DNA of 37,082 nt from Ignavibacteriota bacterium. GTDB taxonomy: Bacteria; Bacteroidota; Ignavibacteria; Tepidaquicellales; Tepidaquicellaceae. Of the stretch, positions 15,731 through 24,682 are shown one piece after another (the stretch's first letter is position 1; the number at the start of each line of letters is the position of its first letter). The DNA lies in the NCBI GenBank assembly GCA_026390755.1, contig JAPLFI010000075.1, forward strand, positions 1 through 37,082. Direction: 5' to 3'. The notes under the pieces were generated by a model. That model was given only the letters and a program-made list of their open reading frames with translations, did not search any database and had not been told where the DNA came from. The translations under genes were made by a program, and so were the position numbers.

Positions 15731-17512
15731 ATGTTTAAGCATCCGATAAAAATATTTATCATATTGTTCTTCGTATCTTGTTCCGCGGCAAGCCCGCAAA
15801 AAAATGTTCTGCCCATCGTCAGCTCAATAAGCTTTTCAGGAAACAACTTCTTTTCGGCAAATGACCTGCTGAATTCTATGAGTCTGAAGCCTGATAAAAT
15901 TTTTACTTCCGCTGAGTTTAATACCGACCTTAAATCAATCCGGGAAAAATACAGACAAAACGGATTCTTAACGGCAAAAATTACCGGGTCAGAAGTGCTG
16001 TATAATAAAGACTCATCTTATGTTGACATCAGTATTTCAGTCAGTGAAGGTGAGCAGATTAAAATCGGGAAAATTATTATAAGCGGAAACAATCTTGTAT
16101 CAAACTCTGAAATATTGACTATATTTGAAACAAGAACGGGTGATATTCTTAATGACAACGCCCTGAATAATGATATTAAAAGCCTTCTGGATTTATATGA
16201 AAAAAAGGGCAATCTGTTTGCAACAGCTAAAATCGAGGATGTTTCTATTTACAAAGACGGCAGTGTTCAGAAAATCAGTTTATCAATTAACATCAAAGAA
16301 GAAAAAAGAGTAAAAATTGATAATGTAAAAATACGGGGTAATGAGGATACGGATGAAGATGTTATTATACGTGAGCTGAAGCTGAGAAATGATAAGACCG
16401 TTACGAGGGATGCTTTACAGCAAATGAAACTGCGTCTGGAAAAACTGAATATTTTCGAAAAAGTTGACGACCCGCAGATATTTACAATAAAGAGCAAGAA
16501 CGAAACAGGTCTTCTTATACAGGTTAAAGAAGGCAGAGCGAACACATTTGACGGAGTAATTGGTTACGTGCCTCCTGCCGTCGAAGGAGGAAACGGATAT
16601 TTTACGGGTTTGGTTAACTTATCTTTCAGAAATATATTCGGAACAGCGCGCAGGGTTGACGCCCGCTGGCAGCAGGAAACAAAGTCAACACAGGAACTTG
16701 AATTCAGATATGTTGAGCCATACGCTTTTTCATTGCCGCTGAACGCTCAGCTTAGTTTTTTACAGCGTCTTCAGGATACAAGCTATACACGGAGAAAATT
16801 TGATTTAAAAGGCGATATTTTTCTTTCTGACAGATTTACACTTGGTTTCAGCGGAGGCATAGACAGAGTAATACCGACTGATGATACTACGCAGGTGCTT
16901 TTTGTCTCTGATTCACAAATACTTTACACCGGCGCCGATATTAAATATGACAGCCGGGAAAACATATACATACCGCAGAGCGGAATTGTTTACAGGGCTT
17001 TTTATTCTTACGGGAATAAAAATATATATATCAGGGCAAATTCCCCTCCCGGCTCATCCAATCAGATTTTCTCCGTCCAGAAATATTCCATGGACCTCGA
17101 GGTCTATTTCTCATTCTTCAGCAGGCAGTCAACGTTAGTTAAGATGTTTCTCGGGCAGGTAACCTCCGATAAGCTTGAAGATAACGATTTATATAAGGTA
17201 GGAGGAATGAAAAACATCAGAGGATATCGGGATGATCAGTTCAGGGCGTCAAAATTTACTTATGGCACGATAGAGTTCAGGTACGCATTCGCAAGGAAAA
17301 GTTTTGCGCATGTATTTTTTGACCCGGGATATTATTACCGTGACGCTGACCCTGTGAATAGAATAGATAAACAGGAAGGATTTCTGTACGGATACGGAAT
17401 TGGTATCAGGCTCGAAACGGCTCTCGGAATAGTGGGAGTAAGTTACGGACTCGGAAAAGGTGACAGTTTTCTTGACGGGAAAATACATTTCGGTTTAATA
17501 AATGAATTCTGA
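15731..17512 (+). CDS. Omp85-family outer-membrane protein with POTRA domains
   Basis: This 593-residue protein starts with a signal peptide, has three POTRA repeats (about 28-108, 109-190, 191-270; note ISFSGNNFFSANDLL, IIISGNNLVSNSEIL and VKIRGNEDTDEDVII) and a C-terminal beta-barrel of about 320 residues. IRGYRDDQF at about 496 matches the conserved VRGF/Y motif of loop 6 in Omp85 barrels. Family members insert (BamA) or export (TamA, FhaC) beta-rich proteins. With three POTRAs it is shorter than BamA's usual five, so a TamA-like or accessory paralogue is more likely. Its ATG directly abuts the ccmF terminator and no Shine-Dalgarno sequence is present. Serving the local barrel and lipoprotein is possible but unproven. 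Confidence 0.9.
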   Translation: MFKHPIKIFIILFFVSCSAASPQKNVLPIVSSISFSGNNFFSANDLLNSMSLKPDKIFTSAEFNTDLKSIREKYRQNGFLTAKITGSEVLYNKDSSYVDISISVSEGEQIKIGKIIISGNNLVSNSEILTIFETRTGDILNDNALNNDIKSLLDLYEKKGNLFATAKIEDVSIYKDGSVQKISLSINIKEEKRVKIDNVKIRGNEDTDEDVIIRELKLRNDKTVTRDALQQMKLRLEKLNIFEKVDDPQIFTIKSKNETGLLIQVKEGRANTFDGVIGYVPPAVEGGNGYFTGLVNLSFRNIFGTARRVDARWQQETKSTQELEFRYVEPYAFSLPLNAQLSFLQRLQDTSYTRRKFDLKGDIFLSDRFTLGFSGGIDRVIPTDDTTQVLFVSDSQILYTGADIKYDSRENIYIPQSGIVYRAFYSYGNKNIYIRANSPPGSSNQIFSVQKYSMDLEVYFSFFSRQSTLVKMFLGQVTSDKLEDNDLYKVGGMKNIRGYRDDQFRASKFTYGTIEFRYAFARKSFAHVFFDPGYYYRDADPVNRIDKQEGFLYGYGIGIRLETALGIVGVSYGLGKGDSFLDGKIHFGLINEF

Positions 17513-17557
17513 TTTTAATAATACAAAAACAACAGGCTGTATTATAATATTGAATAG

Positions 17558-17636
17558 CTCTGTGTAATAAAATGAAGTTACGCAGAGTTCACAGACCTGC
17601 CTGCCGCAGGCAGGGAAGACGCAGAGTTACACAGAG
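17558..17636. repeat. Nested inverted repeat with GC-rich core palindrome
   Basis: CTCTGTGTAA (17558-17567) and its exact complement TTACACAGAG (17627-17636) enclose the perfect palindrome CCTGCCTGC-C-GCAGGCAGG (17596-17614). The core is also flanked by a direct repeat ACGCAGAGTT (17580-17589 and 17619-17628). It stands in the gap between the Omp85 gene and the transporter gene, in DNA otherwise very AT-rich, and looks like a dispersed non-coding element. No open frame or transposase is associated. Confidence 0.75.
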
Positions 17637-17738
17637 AAGGACTTTTTGATAATAAAAGCAAAATCGTATTTTTAGTGATAATTTTTTATCCACACATTTT
17701 TCTAATTACAGTAAAACACTAAAAACAAAAATAATTAA

Positions 17739-18641
17739 TTGAGACAAAAAATACTTAAAAACGAACCGCCGAAAAATTTTGCGCTTGCGTGGATATTGCT
17801 CGCAATACTCGCACTGATCTGGGGCAGTTCATTTATACTTATAAAAAAAGGTCTCGGTGCTTTTACGCCCCTGCAGGTTGGCACGGCGCGAATTTCATTC
17901 GCTTTTATTGCAATGATACCATATACATTAAAAAGCATAAGGGAAGTGCCGAAAGAGAAATGGAAAATCATCCCTCTGATAGGACTGCTTGGAAGTCTTA
18001 TACCGGCGATATTCTTCGCGTTTGCCGAAACGGAGCTCAGCAGTTCACTTACTGGAATTCTGAATGCGCTAACGCCGATATTTACGCTTATTATATCCGC
18101 ATTGTTTTTCTTTCATAAAACCAGAACGATGCAGATTATCGGTCTTCTGCTTGCTTTTATCGGGAGCATAGGGCTGAGTTTCGTGAGCGATACGGGCGGG
18201 CTTGGAAACATGAATTTCTATGTGTGGTTTGTTGTGGCGGCAACAATGATGTATGCCGTATCAATAAACCTTGTTAAATCCAATTTTCCTGACACCGGCG
18301 CAGTTGCGCTTACGGCGCTCGCATTGTTTTCCGTCGGACCGATTGCGCTTATAATTCTTTTCAGTACGGATTTTATCAGCAGGGTCGTAAACTCTCCGCA
18401 GGCGATTGAATCACTCATCTGCATTGCGATTCTCGGAGTTATCGGAACGGCATTTGCGTTAATACTGTACAATAAACTCCTGCAATTATCAACCCCCGTA
18501 TTTACAAGTTCCGTTACATATCTCATTCCGTTTGTTGCTGTTTTATGGGGGCTGATAGACGGCGAAAAACTTCAACTTCTTCATTACGCCGGAATGATAA
18601 TCGTTATAGCGGGTATATATATAGTTAACCGCTCAAAATAA
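17739..18641 (+). CDS. EamA/DMT-superfamily transporter
   Basis: This 300-residue membrane protein has ten predicted helices in two EamA repeats (about 15-145 and 155-298). The opening LALIWGSSFILIKKGL and GTARISFAF, and in the second half IGTAFALILYNKLL and a final YIVNRS, are typical of the drug/metabolite transporter superfamily. Substrate cannot be predicted; members move amino acids, nucleosides or metabolites. The TTG at 17739 is the best start because it lies just ahead of the first helix and no ATG is near. It is convergent with the E1 gene downstream and has no functional link to its neighbours that I can see. Confidence 0.9.
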   Translation: MRQKILKNEPPKNFALAWILLAILALIWGSSFILIKKGLGAFTPLQVGTARISFAFIAMIPYTLKSIREVPKEKWKIIPLIGLLGSLIPAIFFAFAETELSSSLTGILNALTPIFTLIISALFFFHKTRTMQIIGLLLAFIGSIGLSFVSDTGGLGNMNFYVWFVVAATMMYAVSINLVKSNFPDTGAVALTALALFSVGPIALIILFSTDFISRVVNSPQAIESLICIAILGVIGTAFALILYNKLLQLSTPVFTSSVTYLIPFVAVLWGLIDGEKLQLLHYAGMIIVIAGIYIVNRSK

Positions 18642-18692
18642 AAATTAATCAGGCGCTAAGAAGGGAAACCATCGCTCTTATTTCACCGGTAT

Positions 18693-21110
18693 TTAAAAAA
18701 ACAAAGTATATTTTCCGGAATCAGCTTCGTTCATAATCAGATAAATTTCCTTAAACACATCTTCGGCGCTTGGTTTTGAGAAATAATCCCCGTCAACTCC
18801 GTACGGTGTTCTATGCGGTTTTGCAGAGAGACATCGCGGTTTGGAATCGAGATATTGATATCCGCCCTGCTCATCAACGACCTTCTGCATCATATAAGCG
18901 CTTGCTCCTCCGGGAACATCTTCATCAACAAATAAAACACGGTTAGTTTTCTTAAGCGACTCAATAATTATTCCGAATCTGTCAAACGGCAGTAAAGTCT
19001 GCACGTCTATTACTTCTGTGTTTATGCCTGTTTCGCGGAGTTTAACTGCCGCCGTCCGGACGATATCAACCGTAGCGCCGTAAGTTACGATAGTTATATC
19101 ATCACCATGTTCAAGAACTTCGGGTACTCCGAGAGGCAAAGCAAGCTCTGCCACGTTAACAGGAAGCTTTTCCTTTAAGCGGTAAGCATTGAGGCGCTCG
19201 ATAACCATTCCCGGATCATCGCCCTTAAGAAGTGTGCCGTAGAATCCTGCCGCCTGTGTCATATTTCTCGGAACGCATATATGAATACCGCGCAGGCAAT
19301 TAATGATAGTTCCCAGCGGCGAGCCTGAATGGAAAATACCAACCAAACGGTGTCCGCGTGTGCGTATAATCACGGGAGCTTTCTGCCCGCCGTGTGTGCG
19401 GTAATGCAGAGAAGCGAGGTCGTCCGTAAGAATCTGAAGTCCATAGAACAAATAATCGAGATATTGAATTTCGACAATGGGTCTCAGTCCGCGCAGAGCG
19501 GCACCAATTCCCTGTCCCATTATGGTTGATTCGCGGATACCCGTATCAGTAATCCTTATATCTCCGTATTTTGCCTGAAGACCTGCCATACCCTGGTTAA
19601 CGTCGCCGAGTTGTCCTACGTCTTCACCTATGGCGAATATTCTCGGGTCTCGTTTGAATGCTTCATCGAAGAAAGCGAGCAGAACTTCACGTCCCGCCAC
19701 CACTCTTGAATTTTCGTCATATACGGGTTTAACCTCATTGACCTTCATAGGGCTTTCATCCGAGACGCTGTGCAAATATGTATTAAAACGATTTTCGTTT
19801 TCTTTAAGGTAATTATTGTACCATTCGTTAAGATTTACGCGTGCCGGTGATATTTCTCCGCGTGTAACAGTGAGCGCTTCGAATACTGCGGCCGCGATGA
19901 CTTTTCTTTCAATTTCAGTCGAGCGGATTAAAGTATTGCCGATTTTCTCAAGTTCGGCTTTCGCCGGACTTGATGGCGCGGTTTCGAGTATGATTTTATT
20001 AGCGGCTTCGCGCTCTTTTCTTATAGGCGCAATGAAATCACTCCACACTTCCGTCTGAGTTTTTTTCGCCGTTGATTTTGCGTTTTCTTCAATATCGTTC
20101 AGTTCTCCTTCCGTTGCTATTCCTTTGCCGAGTATCCATTTCCGGAACTGAGAGATGCAGTCATATTCCTTTTCCCATTGCAGACGGTTTTTAGTTTTAT
20201 ACCGCTCGTGCGAGCCGCTCGTGGAGTGCCCGAGAGGTTGTGTCATTTCGGTAATATGAAAAATTGCGGGGATATGTTTTTCGCGTACTATCGCAATACC
20301 TGCTTTATAAGTGTGTATAAGATTTTCATAATCCCATCCGGGCACGTGGTATATCATATATCCCTGACCTTTTTCTTCGTCGTAAGCAAAGCCGCCCAGA
20401 ATTTCGGATATATTCGATTTTGTCATCTGATAAATATTCGGCACGGAAATACCGAAACCGTCATCCCATATAGAAATTGCAAGAGGAACCATAAGAACTC
20501 CGGCGGCATTCACAGTCTCAAAAAAAGGACCTTCGGCTGTACTTGCATTGCCGATTGTGCCGAAAGCAACTTCATTTCCGTTAACAGAAAACTCTTTCAG
20601 ATGCGCAAGTCCGGGATTATGTCTGTAAAGTTTTGAAGCATAAGCGAGTCCGAGGAGGCGCGGCATCTGAGCGGCAGTCGGCGCAATATCTGAAGATGTA
20701 TTTTTCATCTCCGTTAAATTCTTCCATTTACCGTTATTATCAAGCAGGCGGGTGGCAAAATGATTATTCATAGAGCGTCCGCCGCATGCGTGCTCTTTCA
20801 AGACGTCGGTATCGCCGTATAACTGGTAAAAGAAATGTTTTGCATCGGACATTCCCGTACAAAACGCAAAAGTCTGGTCGCGGTAGTATCCCGAGCGGAA
20901 ATCACCTTTTTTAAAAACTTTTGCCATTGCAATCTGAGCAAGCTCTTTACCGTCTCCGAAAATACCAAATTGCGCCCGCCCCATAAGCGTTTCTTTTCTA
21001 CCGAGAATACTCAGCTGTCTGCTTTCATTAACAAGTTTATAATCGGATAGAATTTCGTTTTTGTTATACTTTGGAGAGTCCTTATCGTTACCTGAAACAG
21101 TTTTATCCAT
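18693..21110 (-). CDS. 2-oxo acid dehydrogenase E1, fused alpha and beta chains
   Basis: This 805-residue protein joins an E1-alpha domain (about 30-390) to an E1-beta/transketolase-like domain (about 465-795). The alpha part shows RSGYYRDQT, CGGRSMNNHF and GNASTAEGPFFE...WDDGFGIS, the thiamine diphosphate site. The beta part shows AIGEDVGQLGD, the pyrimidine-binding strand region, and VDEDVPGG in the C-terminal transketolase domain. Fused E1 proteins of this kind are common in Bacteroidota relatives and act with E2/E3 on branched-chain 2-oxo acids or pyruvate; the substrate is not decidable here. No E2 or E3 gene adjoins it. It is divergent from the globin gene with a 256-bp gap between starts. 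Confidence 0.9.
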   Translation of the reverse strand: MDKTVSGNDKDSPKYNKNEILSDYKLVNESRQLSILGRKETLMGRAQFGIFGDGKELAQIAMAKVFKKGDFRSGYYRDQTFAFCTGMSDAKHFFYQLYGDTDVLKEHACGGRSMNNHFATRLLDNNGKWKNLTEMKNTSSDIAPTAAQMPRLLGLAYASKLYRHNPGLAHLKEFSVNGNEVAFGTIGNASTAEGPFFETVNAAGVLMVPLAISIWDDGFGISVPNIYQMTKSNISEILGGFAYDEEKGQGYMIYHVPGWDYENLIHTYKAGIAIVREKHIPAIFHITEMTQPLGHSTSGSHERYKTKNRLQWEKEYDCISQFRKWILGKGIATEGELNDIEENAKSTAKKTQTEVWSDFIAPIRKEREAANKIILETAPSSPAKAELEKIGNTLIRSTEIERKVIAAAVFEALTVTRGEISPARVNLNEWYNNYLKENENRFNTYLHSVSDESPMKVNEVKPVYDENSRVVAGREVLLAFFDEAFKRDPRIFAIGEDVGQLGDVNQGMAGLQAKYGDIRITDTGIRESTIMGQGIGAALRGLRPIVEIQYLDYLFYGLQILTDDLASLHYRTHGGQKAPVIIRTRGHRLVGIFHSGSPLGTIINCLRGIHICVPRNMTQAAGFYGTLLKGDDPGMVIERLNAYRLKEKLPVNVAELALPLGVPEVLEHGDDITIVTYGATVDIVRTAAVKLRETGINTEVIDVQTLLPFDRFGIIIESLKKTNRVLFVDEDVPGGASAYMMQKVVDEQGGYQYLDSKPRCLSAKPHRTPYGVDGDYFSKPSAEDVFKEIYLIMNEADSGKYTLFF

Positions 21111-21366
21111 ACTACCTTCTGCAATTAAAAATTAAGAAATAATTCCGGCTTTAGCGCATATAAAAATCTAACTTATCAGTATTTAAAACAAAATATCTGT
21201 TGGTTAAGTTCGTAAAAGAAAGTAAAGATAAGAAACAGGGAGTATATTAAAAATGGAAATTATAAATGCAAATACTCATATTTATGAAATAACAGGAATT
21301 TTTATTGATATTTATGCGTATTAGGTATATATTAATAGATTCAGATAATAAATATAATACAAGAAT
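21111..21366. other. Divergent AT-rich intergenic region
   Basis: This gap separates the starts of the E1 gene (minus) and the globin gene (plus), so it must hold promoters for both. It is very AT-rich and I cannot choose a promoter or operator within it with any confidence. Confidence 0.4.
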
Positions 21367-21774
21367 ATGGAACACAATTTGACAAAAGAGGAGATCCGTC
21401 TCATTCAAATGAGCTGGAATTTAATGACGCTGAAGTCAAAGACTACCGGTGAAAAATTTTACGCGAATTTGTTCAAAAAACACACGGATATGGCTGAATT
21501 GTTCAAAGGGGATATTAAAGAGCAGTCGGGCGCATTGATGAGAATGGTGAAAACCGTAGTTGAAGGTTTAAATAATCCTCAGATAATAATTCCGGCTCTT
21601 CAGGAACTGGGAAGAAGACACCGGGAATACGGAGTAAAAGATGAATATTACAAAGAATTCGGGAATTTATTGGTTGAAACTATCGGTTCCGAGCTCGGAA
21701 GTGATTTTGACGTAAAAACAAAGGCGGCATGGGAGAAATTATATGATACGCTTGGCCGTGTTATGAAGAATTAG
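21367..21774 (+). CDS. Single-domain bacterial globin
   Basis: This 135-residue protein has the globin fold pattern of Vitreoscilla-hemoglobin/flavohemoglobin-type heme domains but no reductase domain. The proximal histidine is H85 in LGRRHREYGV, followed by the usual YGV...Y spacing. Tyr32 in EKFYANLF fits position B10 and Gln53 position E7, the pair that stabilises bound oxygen in this class. Such globins bind oxygen or detoxify nitric oxide with a separate reductase. The start ATG is 256 bp from the divergent E1 gene. The PHP-domain gene follows by 20 bp, suggesting co-transcription. Confidence 0.92.
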   Translation: MEHNLTKEEIRLIQMSWNLMTLKSKTTGEKFYANLFKKHTDMAELFKGDIKEQSGALMRMVKTVVEGLNNPQIIIPALQELGRRHREYGVKDEYYKEFGNLLVETIGSELGSDFDVKTKAAWEKLYDTLGRVMKN

Positions 21775-21794
21775 TTGATTAAGGCAGAACTTTT

Positions 21795-22952
21795 TTGAGA
21801 CATATAATATCCGTTTTTAAATATTTTTTTGTTGCCGTTTTTCTGGTTTTAGGTATTCCGTATCTTATTCCCCCGGTTTATAATTTTACCGAGCCTCAGC
21901 CTTTCAAAGGAAACCTGTTCTATAATCCATACGCAGGTATTGATTCGAATAAATGGCTTAAATCAAATTTCCACGAGCACTCGAATGCATGGTCGGGGAT
22001 GACAAGCGGTAAAGAGAGCACAGTTGAGGATATAAAAAAAACTTACAAAGAACTTAATTACGATATAATTGGTATATCCGATTACATGTTAGTAAATCCT
22101 GAATCAGATGCTATGGTTTATGAATACAGCTTGTCTCTTAGTAAGAGTCATTATCTGGTTTTCGGAGATTCGTGTGTGAAATGGTTTTACATTCCGTTTA
22201 TTCAGAACGTTAATCAGAAGCAATTTATGATCAACTATCTGAAAAGCGATAGAAATTATATTGCCGTTGCTCATCCGAGCATGGTAAATGCTTTCAGTTT
22301 TGGAGACATAAAGTATCTTACAAATTATGACCTTATAGAGATTATTCGTCACGAAAGAATCATGCTGGATTATTTTGACACAGTTCTCTCAAACGGACAT
22401 AAGGTTTTTTTGTTAGCCGGTGACGACGGACACAATATAAAAAAGCCTACTGAAGTCGGGGAAGGATTTACACTGATTAACAGTCCGTCGAAAAGTCAGT
22501 CAGATTTAATGAAATCGCTGAAAGCCGGAAAATCCATAGGAGTAAAGCATACGGGTAAAGATGAATCCTTAAGTTCAAAAACAGCTCTTTTAAAAACACT
22601 GCCAGTAATCACGGCATTTGATGTAGATTCATCGGGATATATAAAAATTAAATTAAACCGGAAAGCTCCTGTGATTTATTTTGTGGGGCAGGGCGGGATA
22701 GTAAAAAAAGAAGTATTAAACTCGGATACAGCCTCATATAAATTCTCTGAGACCGATACTTATATAAGAACAGTAGCGGTCTGCGAAGGTTATACTTATT
22801 ATCTGAACCCGGTGTTCAGGTATGAAAAAAATACGGAGATAATACAGCCGTCAGTTAATTCTGCGCGAACGCTCATTATACGTGTAACAGGGGCTCTTTC
22901 TGTTTTTACAGCTATATTTTTATTAATTTATTCCGGGCGGAAAAAAGAATAA
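21795..22952 (+). CDS. Membrane-tethered PHP-domain protein
   Basis: This 385-residue protein has a membrane helix near each end (about 8-26 and 360-381). Between them is a PHP-type metal site: H60 and H62 (NFHEHSN), D96 (GISDY), H160 (AVAHPS) and D211 with H213 (GDDGHN), the order found in the polymerase/histidinol phosphatase family. These usually hold two or three metal ions and hydrolyse phosphoesters. The C-terminal part (about 265-355) looks like a beta-rich domain. The helix arrangement would place the catalytic domain in the periplasm. The TTG start at 21795 is 20 bp after the globin stop. Substrate is unknown. Confidence 0.8.
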   Translation: MRHIISVFKYFFVAVFLVLGIPYLIPPVYNFTEPQPFKGNLFYNPYAGIDSNKWLKSNFHEHSNAWSGMTSGKESTVEDIKKTYKELNYDIIGISDYMLVNPESDAMVYEYSLSLSKSHYLVFGDSCVKWFYIPFIQNVNQKQFMINYLKSDRNYIAVAHPSMVNAFSFGDIKYLTNYDLIEIIRHERIMLDYFDTVLSNGHKVFLLAGDDGHNIKKPTEVGEGFTLINSPSKSQSDLMKSLKAGKSIGVKHTGKDESLSSKTALLKTLPVITAFDVDSSGYIKIKLNRKAPVIYFVGQGGIVKKEVLNSDTASYKFSETDTYIRTVAVCEGYTYYLNPVFRYEKNTEIIQPSVNSARTLIIRVTGALSVFTAIFLLIYSGRKKE

Positions 22953-22981
22953 CTGTTATTTACTGCTTACGGTTTACAAAT

Positions 22982-24616
22982 TCACTGCCTTGGCCTGAAA
23001 TATAAAGCGTATCCGCCTTTTTGTCCGATAAATTTAATATCCGTATATTTTTTCAGTTCTTCTGCTTTCGTAACTTTTGCCACAAAATAGACAGGTTTAT
23101 CTGTCTTACCGTTTAAAAGCCATTGAATTTCTGCTGATAAAGGATTTTGATTCGGCGGTGTCTGGAAATAAAAATAATGTGCATAGCTTTTATATCCGAA
23201 CGGGACCATATATACGTCTTCCCCCGCATGCTTCTGGAAATATTCAATTGCAGGTTTTTGAGAATATTCCTCGATTTTTGGTGCAACAACTGCAAGAAAA
23301 ACTGATATACAAATTGCCGTTGAAAAAAATAATACATATAAACCCTTCAATAAATTACGCGAATATATTTGCAGTAATGCGAAAATCACCGAAACAAGGT
23401 AAATTATACCGATAAGAAATTCATATCCGCCCCATGTAACCGGTGTTTGTAAGCAGGCAACGGCAAACGGGTCTTTTAAATATACGTATATATGCTCTTT
23501 ATACATAAACAATAAAGGCAGAGCTGTAATTAGTAATGAAAAAATCGTTCCGACAAATATTAATGCAATTAAAATAAACTTATTTACACGAAGATTGTTT
23601 TCCGTTATCTGTTTCAGGTAAACTGCGGCGAGGAATGACAAAGGAAAATAAGCTAAGGATGAGTAATGAACAATTTTAGTCGTTACTATTGAAAATAATA
23701 TCATTACTACCCAGAACAGTATTTTCATCAGCCTGGTGAAATTATATTCCGTTTCCGTTTCCTTTTTAACGAAGCCCATAATAGCTAACACAGAAATCGG
23801 AAAACAACCTATTGCGACGACAAGAAAATGGTAATAAAAAGGCTGTCCGTGCCCGGCATCGGGAGTAGTGAATAAACGAATCTGATATATAATGAATTCT
23901 TTAAGAAACCATGTCCCGTTTCTTAATGTTTCAATCCCGAACCATAAAAAACTCACTGCAAACGCCGTGAATCCAAATATCAGGATATTCCGCACGGTAG
24001 TTATTCGCCTGAATTTTAAAAACGACCAGTAAATAAGAACAGTTAAACAAAATATAAGCAGTCCGACCGGTCCCTTGGTAAGTATTGCCAGTCCTATGAA
24101 CAAACCGGAGTAAAAAGCGAAACGTGCAGACCTGATTTTCTCCGGCTCTTTAACAGAGGAAGCAAACCAGAATATCGAAAGAAAGATAAAATAATTAAAC
24201 AGCGGGTCAATGATTGCGGAGTGAAAATATAAGTGAGGCAGGAATGAACCTAAATAACACAAAGCCCACAGAAAACCAAACCGCTCATTGTACAGTCGTC
24301 TGCCTATGAAATAAAAAGTAAGCAGTGTAATCAACCCCGTTAATGCGTTTGGTAACCTTGCCGCAAATTCGTTTACACCGAATATTTTCATGCTTGCCGC
24401 CTGAAACCAGAAAAACAAAGGAGGCTTTTCCCAGAACGGCTCATAGTTTATCTGGACATGTGTGTAATTTCCCGTTACCAGCATTTCACGCGCCGATTCG
24501 GCAAAGTTTATTTCATCCCAGTCAAATAAGTGTACAGACCCTAAAAAAGGTATAAAGAGAAATAATGCGGAGAGGGTTATTATTAATATATATTTCCTGT
24601 TTTTATCAATATTCAT
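22982..24616 (-). CDS. GT39/ArnT-like membrane glycosyltransferase
   Basis: This 544-residue protein has about eleven or twelve membrane helices followed by a soluble C-terminal part (about 455-544). The first external loop contains FDWDEINFAESAREM (31-45) and WEKPPLFFW (62-70), the catalytic-region motifs of the PMT/ArnT family that moves a sugar from a polyprenyl phosphate donor to lipid A, protein or glycan. It is the last gene of a minus-strand group of four and follows the glycosyltransferase fragment gene by 66 bp. Acceptor and donor sugar cannot be predicted. Confidence 0.88.
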   Translation of the reverse strand: MNIDKNRKYILIITLSALFLFIPFLGSVHLFDWDEINFAESAREMLVTGNYTHVQINYEPFWEKPPLFFWFQAASMKIFGVNEFAARLPNALTGLITLLTFYFIGRRLYNERFGFLWALCYLGSFLPHLYFHSAIIDPLFNYFIFLSIFWFASSVKEPEKIRSARFAFYSGLFIGLAILTKGPVGLLIFCLTVLIYWSFLKFRRITTVRNILIFGFTAFAVSFLWFGIETLRNGTWFLKEFIIYQIRLFTTPDAGHGQPFYYHFLVVAIGCFPISVLAIMGFVKKETETEYNFTRLMKILFWVVMILFSIVTTKIVHYSSLAYFPLSFLAAVYLKQITENNLRVNKFILIALIFVGTIFSLLITALPLLFMYKEHIYVYLKDPFAVACLQTPVTWGGYEFLIGIIYLVSVIFALLQIYSRNLLKGLYVLFFSTAICISVFLAVVAPKIEEYSQKPAIEYFQKHAGEDVYMVPFGYKSYAHYFYFQTPPNQNPLSAEIQWLLNGKTDKPVYFVAKVTKAEELKKYTDIKFIGQKGGYALYFRPRQ

Positions 24617-24682
24617 ACAGGCAAATATAACAAGAATTATGATAAATAAATACTACATGAACCTTTTTCGGCGAATAAAATT

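Noticed and set aside
15731-15800. FVSC near residue 17 of the Omp85 protein as a lipobox
   Set aside because: Position -3 is Phe and Omp85 barrels are not lipoproteins; I read it as an ordinary signal peptide.
15244-15846. 200-codon minus-strand frame across the end of ccmF and the start of the Omp85 gene
   Set aside because: It runs through the ccmF terminator and both genes' well-supported coding regions and shows no family pattern.
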